NCBI GenBank assembly: GCA_024397995.1
Contig: CP073746.1
Location: 3,656,001-3,720,000, forward strand
Direction of reading: 5' to 3'
DNA: 64,000 bases
Source of the DNA: a bacterium SCSIO 12827
GTDB taxonomy: Bacteria > Pseudomonadota > Alphaproteobacteria > Rhodospirillales > Casp-alpha2
Shown here: positions 54,895 to 63,976 of the stretch, piece after piece
Position numbering within the stretch: position 1 is the first letter of the stretch
Layout: each line of letters opens with the position of its first letter
The notes under the pieces: model-generated
Database searches by the model: none
What the model was told of the DNA's origin: nothing
What the model saw: the letters and a program-made list of their open reading frames with translations, nothing else
Translations under genes and position numbers: made by a program

Positions 54895-56177
54895 CGGCAC
54901 CCGTCATCGGTTTTGCCGGCCTGACGCATCTCGGCCTTAACATGGCGGCGGCATCGGCGGCACGCGGATTCAAGGTCGTGGGCTATCAAGACGACCCGGC
55001 GGGTGTCGACGCCATCAACGCCGGGCACCTTCCCGTCGCCGAACCGGACCTGGACGACATGATCGCGCGGAACCGTGAACGCCTGACCTTTACCAGCGAC
55101 GACACCAAGCTTGCCGATTGCGACATCGTCTATATCTCCGTCGACGTGCCCACCGACGACAACGGCCAAAGTGATCTGGCCCCTATTACCGGCATCATCG
55201 CGACGACCGAACGCGCCATGAGCGACGATGCCCTTCTGATCGTTCTCTGCCAGGTGCCGCCAGGCTTCACCCGCACCCTGGGCCGCGATCCCGCCCGGCT
55301 TTACTATCAGGTTGAAACCCTGATCTTCGGGCGTGCCGTGGAACGCGCCATGCATCCGGAACGGTTCATCGTCGGCTGCGCGAAACCGGATGCGGCAATA
55401 GACCCGCGTCTGGAAAATTACCTCGGCGCCTTCGACTGCCCCATCCTTCCCATGCGATATGAAAGTGCCGAACTGGCAAAGATCTCCATCAACATGTGCC
55501 TGGTCGCCTCCGTCGGCGTCGCCAACACCATGGCCGAGGTTTGCGAGCATGTCGGCGCCGACTGGTCGGAAATCATCCCGGCCCTGCGCCTGGATGCCCG
55601 CATCGGCCCGAAAAGCTATATCGCGCCGGGCCTGGGCTTGGCAGGCGGCAATCTCGAACGCGATCTTGCCACCGTGATCGGGCTCGCCGACCGGCACGCC
55701 ACCGATGCCGGGATCGTCCACGCCTGGCTGGCCAACAGCCGACACCGCAAGGACTGGTGTTATCGCACCTTGAAGCAGGCCGTGCTCGACACGAAGCCCG
55801 ATGCCACCATCGGCCTGCTTGGGCTGGCCTACAAAGAAAACACCCACAGCACCAAGAACGCGGCATCACTGGCGCTGCTGTCACATCTGGATGCGCGGTG
55901 GGTGACCGCCCATGACCCACAAGTCCGTGCCGCTAATATCCTGCCGGAATTGCGCCAAGCGGAAACCGCTCTCGACGCCTGCGACGGCGCCGATGCGGTG
56001 GTGATCGTCACGCCCTGGCCCCTGTACCGTGAGATCGACCCCGAGGAACTTGCCCGCCGCATGCGCGGTCGCACGCTAATCGATCCGTATGGCCTGATCC
56101 CGCGCGCGGGTGCCATCGCTGCCGGGCTTGACCATCACATGTTGGGCACGGCACCGACCCGCGCCGAGGCCTGCTGA
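54891..56177 (+). CDS. UDP-glucose/GDP-mannose dehydrogenase-like protein lacking the catalytic Cys
   Basis: The 428-residue protein has the family layout: N-terminal cofactor motif (GFAGLTHLGLNMA), YISVDVPTDDNGQ, a central dimer helix (SAELAKISINMC) and C-terminal VIVTPWPLY. The catalytic segment G-G-S-C-F-x-K-D is replaced by AGGNLERD near residue 255, so the active-site cysteine is an Asn. Four-electron oxidation to a uronate is therefore unlikely. It may do a single oxidation or serve a regulatory role. Confidence 0.8.
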   Translation: MTAPVIGFAGLTHLGLNMAAASAARGFKVVGYQDDPAGVDAINAGHLPVAEPDLDDMIARNRERLTFTSDDTKLADCDIVYISVDVPTDDNGQSDLAPITGIIATTERAMSDDALLIVLCQVPPGFTRTLGRDPARLYYQVETLIFGRAVERAMHPERFIVGCAKPDAAIDPRLENYLGAFDCPILPMRYESAELAKISINMCLVASVGVANTMAEVCEHVGADWSEIIPALRLDARIGPKSYIAPGLGLAGGNLERDLATVIGLADRHATDAGIVHAWLANSRHRKDWCYRTLKQAVLDTKPDATIGLLGLAYKENTHSTKNAASLALLSHLDARWVTAHDPQVRAANILPELRQAETALDACDGADAVVIVTPWPLYREIDPEELARRMRGRTLIDPYGLIPRAGAIAAGLDHHMLGTAPTRAEAC

Positions 56178-56236
56178 TCCCATGTTGCAACGCTCACCCG
56201 ATAGATCGTCCATTACTTTTATACACATCAAACGAC

Positions 56237-56971
56237 ATGCCTGATCACGTTCTGATATATGCCGTAATCTCCGTATGCGCCGTCGTACAATCCTTGTTCG
56301 GTGTCGGCATTCTCGTATTCGGCACGCCGGCCCTGTTGCTCCTGGGATTTGATTTTGTAAGCACGCTGAGCTACCTCATCCCCGCGTCTTTTAGCGTATC
56401 CTTGTTACAGGTACTGGCCAAGGATGCCCGCCGGACATCAATCTCCATTTATCTTTATACACTTTGCCTTCCGGGCATCGCCTTCGGTCTATGGCTTTCG
56501 ACGGTTGTCCATTTCACGTCCTGGCTCAACAGCTTCATCGGGGCAATCTTGCTGATTTCGGCGATGCTGAGGTTCTACACCAACCACGGTGGCGCCAATA
56601 AGTTCGACCTTGGCCGCGTTCTTCCTGCCTATCATTTCGTTATGGGGCTGATACATGGCAGCACCAATTTAGGTGGTGCGCTTTTGGCGATCCTTGCCGC
56701 ATCGACCAAAAAGGAAAAGGAAGTTTTCCGCTATACCGTCGCTTATTACTATCTGATGTTCACGATCGTGCAATTCTTCGTTCTGCTCGCCAGTTTCGGG
56801 CCGGATAAGATGCTGTCGTACAACCTGCTGACCGCCGTCTTCTCCGCAACCATCTACGTGATAATCGGGAACCGCATATTCCTTCGAACTGGGGGGGGGC
56901 TTTATCAGCACGCCCTTACATCGTTCATGGTTGCCTTCGGCGTCTTGTTGATTTGCAAACCCTATCTGTGA
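56237..56971 (+). CDS. TauE/SafE-like (TSUP) membrane permease
   Basis: The 244-residue protein has about eight helices. It opens with a G-V-G-I-L-V-F-G-T-P-A-L-L-L segment, the typical first repeat of the TSUP family, and a second similar repeat near residue 140. Members export sulfite, sulfonates or sulfoacetate. In a glycan locus with sulfation genes this may be related to sulfur handling. Codons 219-221 are a G9 run (56891-56899). A one-base slip there would alter the last 25 residues. Confidence 0.78.
   Translation: MPDHVLIYAVISVCAVVQSLFGVGILVFGTPALLLLGFDFVSTLSYLIPASFSVSLLQVLAKDARRTSISIYLYTLCLPGIAFGLWLSTVVHFTSWLNSFIGAILLISAMLRFYTNHGGANKFDLGRVLPAYHFVMGLIHGSTNLGGALLAILAASTKKEKEVFRYTVAYYYLMFTIVQFFVLLASFGPDKMLSYNLLTAVFSATIYVIIGNRIFLRTGGGLYQHALTSFMVAFGVLLICKPYL
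56891..56899 (+). repeat. G9 homopolymer inside the TSUP gene
   Basis: Nine consecutive G bases encode three glycines near the end of the permease gene. It is the second longest G run seen. Because it lies near the 3' end, slippage would mainly change the last membrane helix. Confidence 0.7.
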
Positions 56972-57014
56972 TCCATGCCAAAGCATGATGTAAATGGAGC
57001 CGATAAGATTTTAG

Positions 57015-57905
57015 ATGCCGCTTGAACATACGCAATCTCACCCAAGCCAACCGACCCGTGTCGTCGTTCTCGGCGCCGGCGGGTTCGTTGGGCGAACCGC
57101 CGCCGACGCCTTCGCCACCGACGGGACGCCTGTTCTCGGCCTCGGCCGCAACGATGTCGACCTGATCGCCGACCGTGCTGACACCGTCCTGGCCGAGCAG
57201 CTTCGCGACACCGACACCTTGATCGTCATATCTGCCGAAGCTCCCTGCAAAGACGGTGCGATGCTGGAACGCAACATCCGTATGATGCGGAGCGTGACGG
57301 GTGCACTCACCCAGGTTCAGCCCGCGCATGTCGTTTATGTCAGCTCGGACGCCGTTTATGCCGACAGCGCGGCTCCGCTGACGGAAGCCTCCTGCGCCGA
57401 ACCCGGTTCGCTCCACGGCGTCATGCATCTGGCCCGCGAATTGATGCTCAAAGAGGCCACCAAAGGACCTCTCGCAATCCTGCGCCCGACCCTGATCTAC
57501 GGTGCGGCCGACCCGCACAACGGTTATGGCCCCAACCGCTTTCGCCGCCTGGCCGCGGCCGGCGAAGACATCCTCCTGTTCGGCGAGGGCGAGGAACGCC
57601 GCGATCATGTCGACGTCCGGGATGTCGCTGAACTGATCCGCCTGATCGCGGCGCATCGCTCGTCCGGCGTGCTGAATGCAGTAACCGGAACAGTAACGTC
57701 GTTCCGCGAGATCGCTGAGCTGGTTGTTGCCCTTTCCGAAACGGAAGTTGGCATCAAAGGCTCACCGCGCCAAGGGCCCATGCCTCACAACGGATACCGC
57801 GCCTTCGACCCGTCCGACACGCTGGCGGCCTTTCCGGAATTCCGATATACGCCCCTGGCGGACGGCTTGGCCCACGCGCAAAACGAGATGGCGGAGACCC
57901 TCTGA
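57015..57905 (+). CDS. SDR-family protein lacking the canonical Tyr-Lys pair
   Basis: The 296-residue protein has the nucleotide motif VVLGAGGFVGRTAADA and YVSSDAVYADSA. At the catalytic site it reads SLHGVMHLARE, so neither Tyr nor Lys of Y-x-x-x-K is present. The late HVDVRDVAELI segment fits sugar-nucleotide SDR proteins. It may be a reductase-like protein that lost activity or gained a different one. It ends in a one-base overlap with the methyltransferase gene. Confidence 0.78.
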   Translation: MPLEHTQSHPSQPTRVVVLGAGGFVGRTAADAFATDGTPVLGLGRNDVDLIADRADTVLAEQLRDTDTLIVISAEAPCKDGAMLERNIRMMRSVTGALTQVQPAHVVYVSSDAVYADSAAPLTEASCAEPGSLHGVMHLARELMLKEATKGPLAILRPTLIYGAADPHNGYGPNRFRRLAAAGEDILLFGEGEERRDHVDVRDVAELIRLIAAHRSSGVLNAVTGTVTSFREIAELVVALSETEVGIKGSPRQGPMPHNGYRAFDPSDTLAAFPEFRYTPLADGLAHAQNEMAETL

Positions 57906-58555
57906 TGGCCGAAGCAAACCTGCTGCGCGGCCTTCCCCAAGGCAAACGCAACGTCCAGGCGCGCGAGACCGCCAAGACAGAAGACCATATCCGCATTTCC
58001 CGCGAATACGGCGAGATGTACTTCGACGGCCCTCGCGAATACGGTTACGGCGGATACCGCTATGACGGCCGCTGGCAGCCGGTCGCCAAGGACATCATCA
58101 CTCATTTCGGACTGAAGCCGGGCGACCGGGTGCTCGACGTCGGTTGCGCCAAGGGATTCCTCGTGAAAGATTTGGTCGCAGAGGGCATCGATGCCTACGG
58201 CATCGACATATCGAAATACGCATTGATGCACTGCGAACCGGAGGTCGTCGGCCGCCTACAGATCGGCAGTTGCGACGACCTGCCGTTTCCCGACGACAGT
58301 TTCGACGCGGTTCTGGCGATCAACACGATCCATAATCTGGATCGTGACGGCTGTATTCGTGCCGTGAAGGAAATCGAGCGCCTGGCCCCGGGCAAGGGGT
58401 TCATTCAGGTCGACAGCTACCTCACGCCGGAACAGAAGGAAATCTTCGAAAGTTGGGTGCTGACCGCACGGTTCCACGACTACCCGGACGGTTGGTTGAA
58501 GGTCTTTGAAGAGGCCGGATATACGGGCGACTGGTACTGGACCATCATCAGATGA
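57905..58555 (+). CDS. Class I SAM-dependent methyltransferase
   Basis: The 216-residue protein has VLDVGCAKGFLVKDL (motif I) near residue 76, YGIDISKYAL and LPFPDDSFDAVLAINTIHNL. It resembles Methyltransf_11-type enzymes of sugar and lipid pathways. Its ATG shares one base with the preceding stop (TGATG), which suggests translational coupling. The acceptor is unknown. Confidence 0.82.
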   Translation: MAEANLLRGLPQGKRNVQARETAKTEDHIRISREYGEMYFDGPREYGYGGYRYDGRWQPVAKDIITHFGLKPGDRVLDVGCAKGFLVKDLVAEGIDAYGIDISKYALMHCEPEVVGRLQIGSCDDLPFPDDSFDAVLAINTIHNLDRDGCIRAVKEIERLAPGKGFIQVDSYLTPEQKEIFESWVLTARFHDYPDGWLKVFEEAGYTGDWYWTIIR

Positions 58556-58579
58556 ACACGATAACGGGAGAACGGTTTC

Positions 58580-59401
58580 TTGCTTCCCAATTCCTTTGAC
58601 GATTCAACTGCGCGCAAGCGCTGCATGGGATACCGTCGGCGTGTCCTAGAAATCTCCCAACAGGTCCAGGCCCTGCACGCGGCAGGCGCTTTTTCCTGCC
58701 TCGAGATGGTGGACGTTATCTACAACGGCCTGATGCGCGGCGCCGCCGGCAACAGCCCGGACACCTTCCTCATGTCCAAGGGGCATGGCTGCATGGCGCA
58801 ATACGTGATCCTCGAAGACCTCGGCATCCTGTCTCGTCAGGACTTGGACCTTTATTGCAAGCCCGACGGCCGGCTCGGCTGTCATCCCGATTACGGCGTT
58901 CCGGGCATTGAAGCCTCGACCGGATCCCTCGGCCACGGCATGGGTCTGGCCACGGGCATGGCCTACACGGAACGCCATGTGAACAAGGGCGACGGACTGA
59001 TCTTCACTGTCCTGAGCGACGGCGAACTGCAGGAAGGTTCGACCTGGGAATGCATGATGATGGCCGCGAACCTTGAGGTCGACAACCTGATCTGCTTCCT
59101 TGATCACAACGGCATGCAGTCCTTCGGCAACACGGCCGAGACCCATCCCAGGTTTTATCCGATCCGCGAAAAAGTTGAGGCCTTCAACTGGGAGGTCGCC
59201 GAGGTCAACGGCCATGACGGGGCCGCTGTCTTCGACGCCGTCGCCGCCCGCAAAGGGGGGCGTCCTTTCCTGTTGATCGGGAACACGGTGAAGGGCCGGG
59301 GCGTTTCCTACATGGAGGGCGGTGCGATCTGGCATTACCGTTCACCCAACTCCGAGGAATATAAACAAGCGCTCGACGAACTGGTGGAGATCTCGTCATG
59401 A
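58580..59401 (+). CDS. Transketolase N-terminal-type subunit
   Basis: The 273-residue protein has a thiamine diphosphate-binding region with MSKGHGCMAQYV, GSLGHGMGLATG and LSDGELQEGSTWE, and CFLDHNGMQSFG. It is the pyrophosphate-binding half of a split transketolase. The start is TTG 58580 behind a GGGAG site; ATG 58625 is an alternative. Its stop overlaps the start of the second half. The pair may make sedoheptulose- or other ketose phosphates for sugar assembly. Confidence 0.86.
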   Translation: MLPNSFDDSTARKRCMGYRRRVLEISQQVQALHAAGAFSCLEMVDVIYNGLMRGAAGNSPDTFLMSKGHGCMAQYVILEDLGILSRQDLDLYCKPDGRLGCHPDYGVPGIEASTGSLGHGMGLATGMAYTERHVNKGDGLIFTVLSDGELQEGSTWECMMMAANLEVDNLICFLDHNGMQSFGNTAETHPRFYPIREKVEAFNWEVAEVNGHDGAAVFDAVAARKGGRPFLLIGNTVKGRGVSYMEGGAIWHYRSPNSEEYKQALDELVEISS

Positions 59402-60315
59402 GGAACAAGTTCGCCGATGCGATCTACGAGATCGGAAAGACCAATTCGAAGATCTGTGCCTTGGTCGCGGATATTTCGCCGGCCGGCTCCATGGTCAAGT
59501 TCCGCGAAGAGTTTCCCGAACGCTTCATCAATTGCGGCGTCGCGGAACAGGCGATGATCGGCATCGCCGCCGGCATGGCGCTGAAGGGCATGCGGCCATT
59601 CTGCTATACCATCGCAACGTTCTCCCTCTATCGGCCGTTCGAAATGGTGCGCGACGACCTCGCCTATCAGAATCTGCCGGTGACGGTGATCGGCATGGGG
59701 GCGGGCATCATCTATTCGACCCTCGGCGGCACCCATCACACCATGGAGGACATCGCCGTCGCCTCCGCCATTCCCAATATGACGGTGCTCGCACCCTGCG
59801 ACCCTGAAGAGATGCGCCTGGCGACAACTTGGTGCGCGACCGAAAGCACGGGGCCCGTCTACATGCGGCTCGGCAAGGCGGGCGAACCCGACCTGACAGC
59901 CAACGCCGTCGATCCGTTTATAGTCGGCAAGATCCGCTATCTGGTCCGCGGAGACGGTGATCTGTGCATCCTGACCTACGGCATCACCATGAAGATGGCG
60001 TTCGACGTGGCCGACCGCGTGCGCGCCAAAACCGGCAAAACACCATCGGTTGTTTCCGTCCATACCATCAAGCCACTGGATGAGGCCGGCATCCTGGACG
60101 CACTGACGTCGCACAAGCAAACAGCGGTGATCGAAGAACACGTGCCGCACGGCGGCCTCGGGTCCCGAGTCAAGGAGATCGCCTGGGACAACGGCATCAC
60201 AAACGGCCTCAAGAACTTTACGCTCAAGGACGAGTTCATCCATTTCTATGGCAGCTATGAAGAGCTTTTGGCCCGCCATGGGCTGGAAGCCGGTGCCATT
60301 GCAGAGGCCATATGA
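59398..60315 (+). CDS. Transketolase C-terminal-type subunit
   Basis: The 305-residue protein is the pyrimidine-binding half: ALVADISPAGSMVKF, then NCGVAEQAMIGIAAGMA with the catalytic Glu, then a C-terminal domain with HTIKPLDEAGIL. It needs the preceding N-terminal partner to form an active site. It overlaps its neighbour on each side by four bases. Split transketolases like this are often found in secondary or glycan pathways. Confidence 0.87.
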   Translation: MRNKFADAIYEIGKTNSKICALVADISPAGSMVKFREEFPERFINCGVAEQAMIGIAAGMALKGMRPFCYTIATFSLYRPFEMVRDDLAYQNLPVTVIGMGAGIIYSTLGGTHHTMEDIAVASAIPNMTVLAPCDPEEMRLATTWCATESTGPVYMRLGKAGEPDLTANAVDPFIVGKIRYLVRGDGDLCILTYGITMKMAFDVADRVRAKTGKTPSVVSVHTIKPLDEAGILDALTSHKQTAVIEEHVPHGGLGSRVKEIAWDNGITNGLKNFTLKDEFIHFYGSYEELLARHGLEAGAIAEAI

Positions 60316-61535
60316 GCACCCTCCCGACAAACATGGCAGACAGACTTGCCATCCTGGGCGGCACACCAGTAAGGGGCGTGCCGATGCCGGCCCGCCTCGC
60401 CATCGCGGAGGCCGAAGAGGCCATGGTCAAACAGGTCATGGCTTACTACCGGGAACGCAAACTGGACCCAGGTTATCAGGGGCATTTCGAAGACCGATAT
60501 TGCCAAGCCTTCGCCGAGAAGATGGGAGGCGGGTTCGCCGACGCGGTCGCCACGGGAACGGCGGCGCTCTATGTCGCGATCGCAGCACTCGATTTGCCGA
60601 AGGGATCGGAAGTCCTCGTCTCTCCCATCACCGACCCTGGCAGTTTAAGTGCAATTATCCTGAATGGCCTAACCCCCCGACTTACAGACAGTAAGCCGGG
60701 CAGCTACAACATGGGGCCTAACCAGTTTCTTGATCGCATCAGCGATTCCACCTCAGCCGTGATGGTCGTCCATGCCGCCGGCCAGGCGACGGAAATTGAT
60801 GCCATTACGGCAGAGGCACATGCGCGGAAAATCAAGGTCATTGAGGATTGTTCTCAGGCCCATTTCGCCACTTGCGCCGGCAAACCCGTTGGCAGCTTTG
60901 GGGACATCGCCGCATTCTCGACCATGTACCGCAAGGCCCACATTACGGGCGCCAGCGGCGGCCTCGTCTTCACACGCGACGAAGAAATCCACCGCATGGC
61001 GCTGGCACATGCAGACCGTGGCAAGCCGCGCTGGCAGGATGAATTCGACGACCGCGATCCGTCGGGCTACCTGTTTCCCGCACTCAACCTGCATTCGGAC
61101 GAAATTTCCTGCGGCGTTGGCTTAATCTCGCTTGCCCGCCTTGATGACACCATCGCCCGGCGCCGCGCCTTTGTCGATGCCGTGGCATCCGGTATCGACG
61201 AACGGTCTCGTGTCTGCACGCCGTCCGCCCATTCGGATGCGGATTCACCTTTCTTCTATCCCGTGTTCATCGACCCGGCGAAGATCACTTGCACCAAGAC
61301 CGAATTCGCACTCGCTGTCCGAGCCGAAGGCATCGACCTTAACCCCGACTATAAATATTTGGCCACGGACTGGCCGTGGTTACGCTCACATCTGTCGGAC
61401 GGTTTCGATTGCCCCAACGCGCGGCGCGCTCTTGCAGAAAGTTTCAATCTTTATTTGAACGAGAATTATGGCGCGGCCGAAGCTGACGATACGGTCCGGG
61501 CAATTCTCAAAGTTGAATCCCATTTCGTCGAATAG
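60312..61535 (+). CDS. DegT/DnrJ/EryC1-type aminotransferase-like protein
   Basis: The 407-residue protein has the general fold of PLP sugar aminotransferases: ATGTAALYVAIAALDL near the start, VIEDCSQAHFATCAGK and the candidate PLP lysine in STMYRKAHITGASGG. The pattern differs from LegC and PseC. The substrate may be a keto sugar made by the enzymes encoded upstream. The start overlaps the transketolase stop by four bases. Confidence 0.82.
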   Translation: MSTLPTNMADRLAILGGTPVRGVPMPARLAIAEAEEAMVKQVMAYYRERKLDPGYQGHFEDRYCQAFAEKMGGGFADAVATGTAALYVAIAALDLPKGSEVLVSPITDPGSLSAIILNGLTPRLTDSKPGSYNMGPNQFLDRISDSTSAVMVVHAAGQATEIDAITAEAHARKIKVIEDCSQAHFATCAGKPVGSFGDIAAFSTMYRKAHITGASGGLVFTRDEEIHRMALAHADRGKPRWQDEFDDRDPSGYLFPALNLHSDEISCGVGLISLARLDDTIARRRAFVDAVASGIDERSRVCTPSAHSDADSPFFYPVFIDPAKITCTKTEFALAVRAEGIDLNPDYKYLATDWPWLRSHLSDGFDCPNARRALAESFNLYLNENYGAAEADDTVRAILKVESHFVE

Positions 61536-61571
61536 TCGGCATCTGGCAAGCAGCATAACGGCAAACACATC

Positions 61572-63194
61572 ATGATCGTTCTTGGAATTCACGGCGGCGT
61601 CACCTTGGGCCAACACGAGCCCGCGGCAGCCCTGATTATTAACGGGCGTTGCGTCGCGCTATGCGAAGAGGAACGCTATCTGCGGATCAAATCCTGCTAC
61701 GGCATGCTTCCCTTCTACTCCATAAAGGCTTGCCTGGAGATTGCCGGTATTTCCTTTGAGGACATCGACCTGGTCGTGACGCCAGGCATCACCTACCCGG
61801 GCCATGATGGCCGGATCGAAGCATATCTGCGCCACAACTTCGGCTCGTGCCCGAAGGTCGAGCAGGTCCACCACCAGATGGCGCACATCGCCACGGCATT
61901 TTACGGCTCTGGGGTTGATGATGCGATTTGCGTGTCTCTGGATGCCGCCGGCGATGGCATGGCGGGAATGGTCGCCAGTGCATCGCGCGAAAACGGCATT
62001 ACTGTGCTGGAGGAAATTCCGACCGATAATTCTCTTGGTTACTTTTACACGCTGATGACCTACTTCCTGGGTTTTGGCGATGGCGACGAATACAAGGTCA
62101 TGGGCTTGGCGCCGTATGGTGAGCCGACCGTCGATCTTAATAAGATCATCCGGCCTGTCGACGGCGGGTGGGAATTTGATTGGTCGTTCGTGCGCCGGGA
62201 CCCGTCGGTCAAATCACCGTTTGAGCCACTTTACGGCCCCAACTTGGCCGAGGTTTTAGGCCAACCCAGCCGCATTCCGGGAAGCGAGATGACGCCGTTC
62301 TACCGAGACTTGGCACGCTCGATTCAGGCCGCCACGGAAGAGTGCCTTTTGAGTCTGCTTAAATCCGCCCGGGCACGCGTCCCCGATACGGCCAATTTCT
62401 GTTATGCAGGCGGCGTTGCACTCAATTGCTCGGCCAACCGCCGCGTTGTCACCGACGCGGGGTTCGAGACTTTCTATGTTTCGCCCGTGTGTTCGGATCG
62501 CGGCCTCGCTCTTGGCTGCGCCTATTATGGGGCGGTACAGATGGGCGACACGCCGTGGCCGCTGCTCACCCCCTATCTTGGGTCTTCCTATTCCGACGAC
62601 CATATTCGCCAGGAACTAACGGGCAATAGCTGCACCTTTGAGGAAGTGGAAGATCCAGCTGAATCAGCGGCAGCACTTCTTGCTGAAGGCAAAATTCTGG
62701 GATGGTTTCAAGGCCGGTCAGAAGCCGGGGCGCGGGCGTTGGGTAACCGCTCAATCATTGCCGCAGCCGGAACCGAGGAGATGCGTGACCTTGTGAATGC
62801 TCGCATCAAATACCGTGAGGAATTTCGTCCCTTCGCGCCGTCTGCCCTGAAAGAGCGGGCGCAGGATTTCTTCGATATCGATTCCAGAGACTACCCATCC
62901 ATGTCGATTACGGTAGATGCCAAAGCCGATGCCGCCGACAAAATTCGCGCCGTTGTCCATACGGACGGAACCGCCCGGCTGCAAACCGTGCGAAGCTCGG
63001 ACAACGAAATTTATTACAACCTGATCCGCGCCTACGATGCGGTCACCGACGTTCCGGTGATACTGAACACCAGCTTCAATCTTAAGGGCCAGCCGATCGT
63101 CGAAACTCCGCGGGATGCCCTTATGACATTCTTCGGATGCGGCTTGGATGCGCTGATGTTGGGCCGTTTTCTGGTTCGAAAGCCCGCCGCGTGA
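61572..63194 (+). CDS. NodU/CmcH-type carbamoyltransferase
   Basis: The 540-residue protein shows VLGIHGGVTLG at the start, EERYLRIKSCYG, HHQMAHIATAFYGSG and a C-terminal YrdC-like half with GWFQGRSEAGARALGNRS and EFRPFAPSAL. These enzymes transfer a carbamoyl group from carbamoyl phosphate to a sugar hydroxyl, as in Nod factors and some antibiotics. A carbamoylated sugar in the final glycan is likely. It overlaps the next gene by four bases. Confidence 0.87.
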   Translation: MIVLGIHGGVTLGQHEPAAALIINGRCVALCEEERYLRIKSCYGMLPFYSIKACLEIAGISFEDIDLVVTPGITYPGHDGRIEAYLRHNFGSCPKVEQVHHQMAHIATAFYGSGVDDAICVSLDAAGDGMAGMVASASRENGITVLEEIPTDNSLGYFYTLMTYFLGFGDGDEYKVMGLAPYGEPTVDLNKIIRPVDGGWEFDWSFVRRDPSVKSPFEPLYGPNLAEVLGQPSRIPGSEMTPFYRDLARSIQAATEECLLSLLKSARARVPDTANFCYAGGVALNCSANRRVVTDAGFETFYVSPVCSDRGLALGCAYYGAVQMGDTPWPLLTPYLGSSYSDDHIRQELTGNSCTFEEVEDPAESAAALLAEGKILGWFQGRSEAGARALGNRSIIAAAGTEEMRDLVNARIKYREEFRPFAPSALKERAQDFFDIDSRDYPSMSITVDAKADAADKIRAVVHTDGTARLQTVRSSDNEIYYNLIRAYDAVTDVPVILNTSFNLKGQPIVETPRDALMTFFGCGLDALMLGRFLVRKPAA

Positions 63195-63976
63195 TTCCTG
63201 TTTCAGCCGGACCGGAAAAGCATATCGCCGGTGCATTTTCTCGATTCGGCGTACCCCGCGACAGCACATTGTTCGTTCACAGTTCATTTAAGGCCTGCGG
63301 CCGCGAGGGTGGCGATCCGGTCAATGTATTGGAAGCAATGCTCGAGTACATGGCGCCCGGCACGTTGATGTTACCGACCATGTCCTGGCGGTTCGTCAAA
63401 CCGTCCGACCCATTTTTTGATGAACTGAAGACACCGTCCAACGTCGGTATCCTGACGGAAATATTTCGCACACGATATGCCGACGGGCGCAGCATTCACC
63501 CAACCCATTCCGTCGCCGCCAAGGGCAAGGATGCCGCAGCGCTGCTTGATGGCCATCACTTGGATGACACGCCGTGTTCCGCCAACAGCCCCTTTGGCCG
63601 CCTTTGCCAGGCGGATGGATGGGTTGTCATGTTCGGCATCTCCATGGATTGCTGCACTCTCATCCATCACGTCGAAGAGATAATCGCACCGGACCTTTAC
63701 CTACAGCCGGTAGAGCGGACCGAACATTATAATTGCCGCCGTCGCAACGGCGAGGAAATCTCCGTTGCCTTGCGTCGCCATTTGTTCTTGCCTCGCGATT
63801 ACTGGCAATTTCAGGACATCATTGCGGCAGACGGAAAGTTATCGGTTTTTGCCATCGGCAACACAGTGATCCGTGCGTTCCGAGCCCGTGATCTTGTTTC
63901 GGCCACAACCCGCGTTCTTGAACATAAGCCCGACGCCGTGATCGCCCGGCCGGGACAACGCTATCGAATGATGTAA
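63191..63976 (+). CDS. AAC(3)-family N-acetyltransferase-like protein
   Basis: The 261-residue protein starts at GTG 63191, overlapping the previous stop. It has LFVHSSFKACG near residue 27, HPTHSVAAKGKDA and NSPFGRLCQADGWVVMFG, which match the Antibiotic_NAT fold. In resistance, AAC(3) acetylates aminoglycosides; glycan-cluster homologues may acetylate amino sugars. The latter is more likely here, given the neighbours. The window ends 24 bp after its stop. Confidence 0.83.
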   Translation: MIPVSAGPEKHIAGAFSRFGVPRDSTLFVHSSFKACGREGGDPVNVLEAMLEYMAPGTLMLPTMSWRFVKPSDPFFDELKTPSNVGILTEIFRTRYADGRSIHPTHSVAAKGKDAAALLDGHHLDDTPCSANSPFGRLCQADGWVVMFGISMDCCTLIHHVEEIIAPDLYLQPVERTEHYNCRRRNGEEISVALRRHLFLPRDYWQFQDIIAADGKLSVFAIGNTVIRAFRARDLVSATTRVLEHKPDAVIARPGQRYRMM

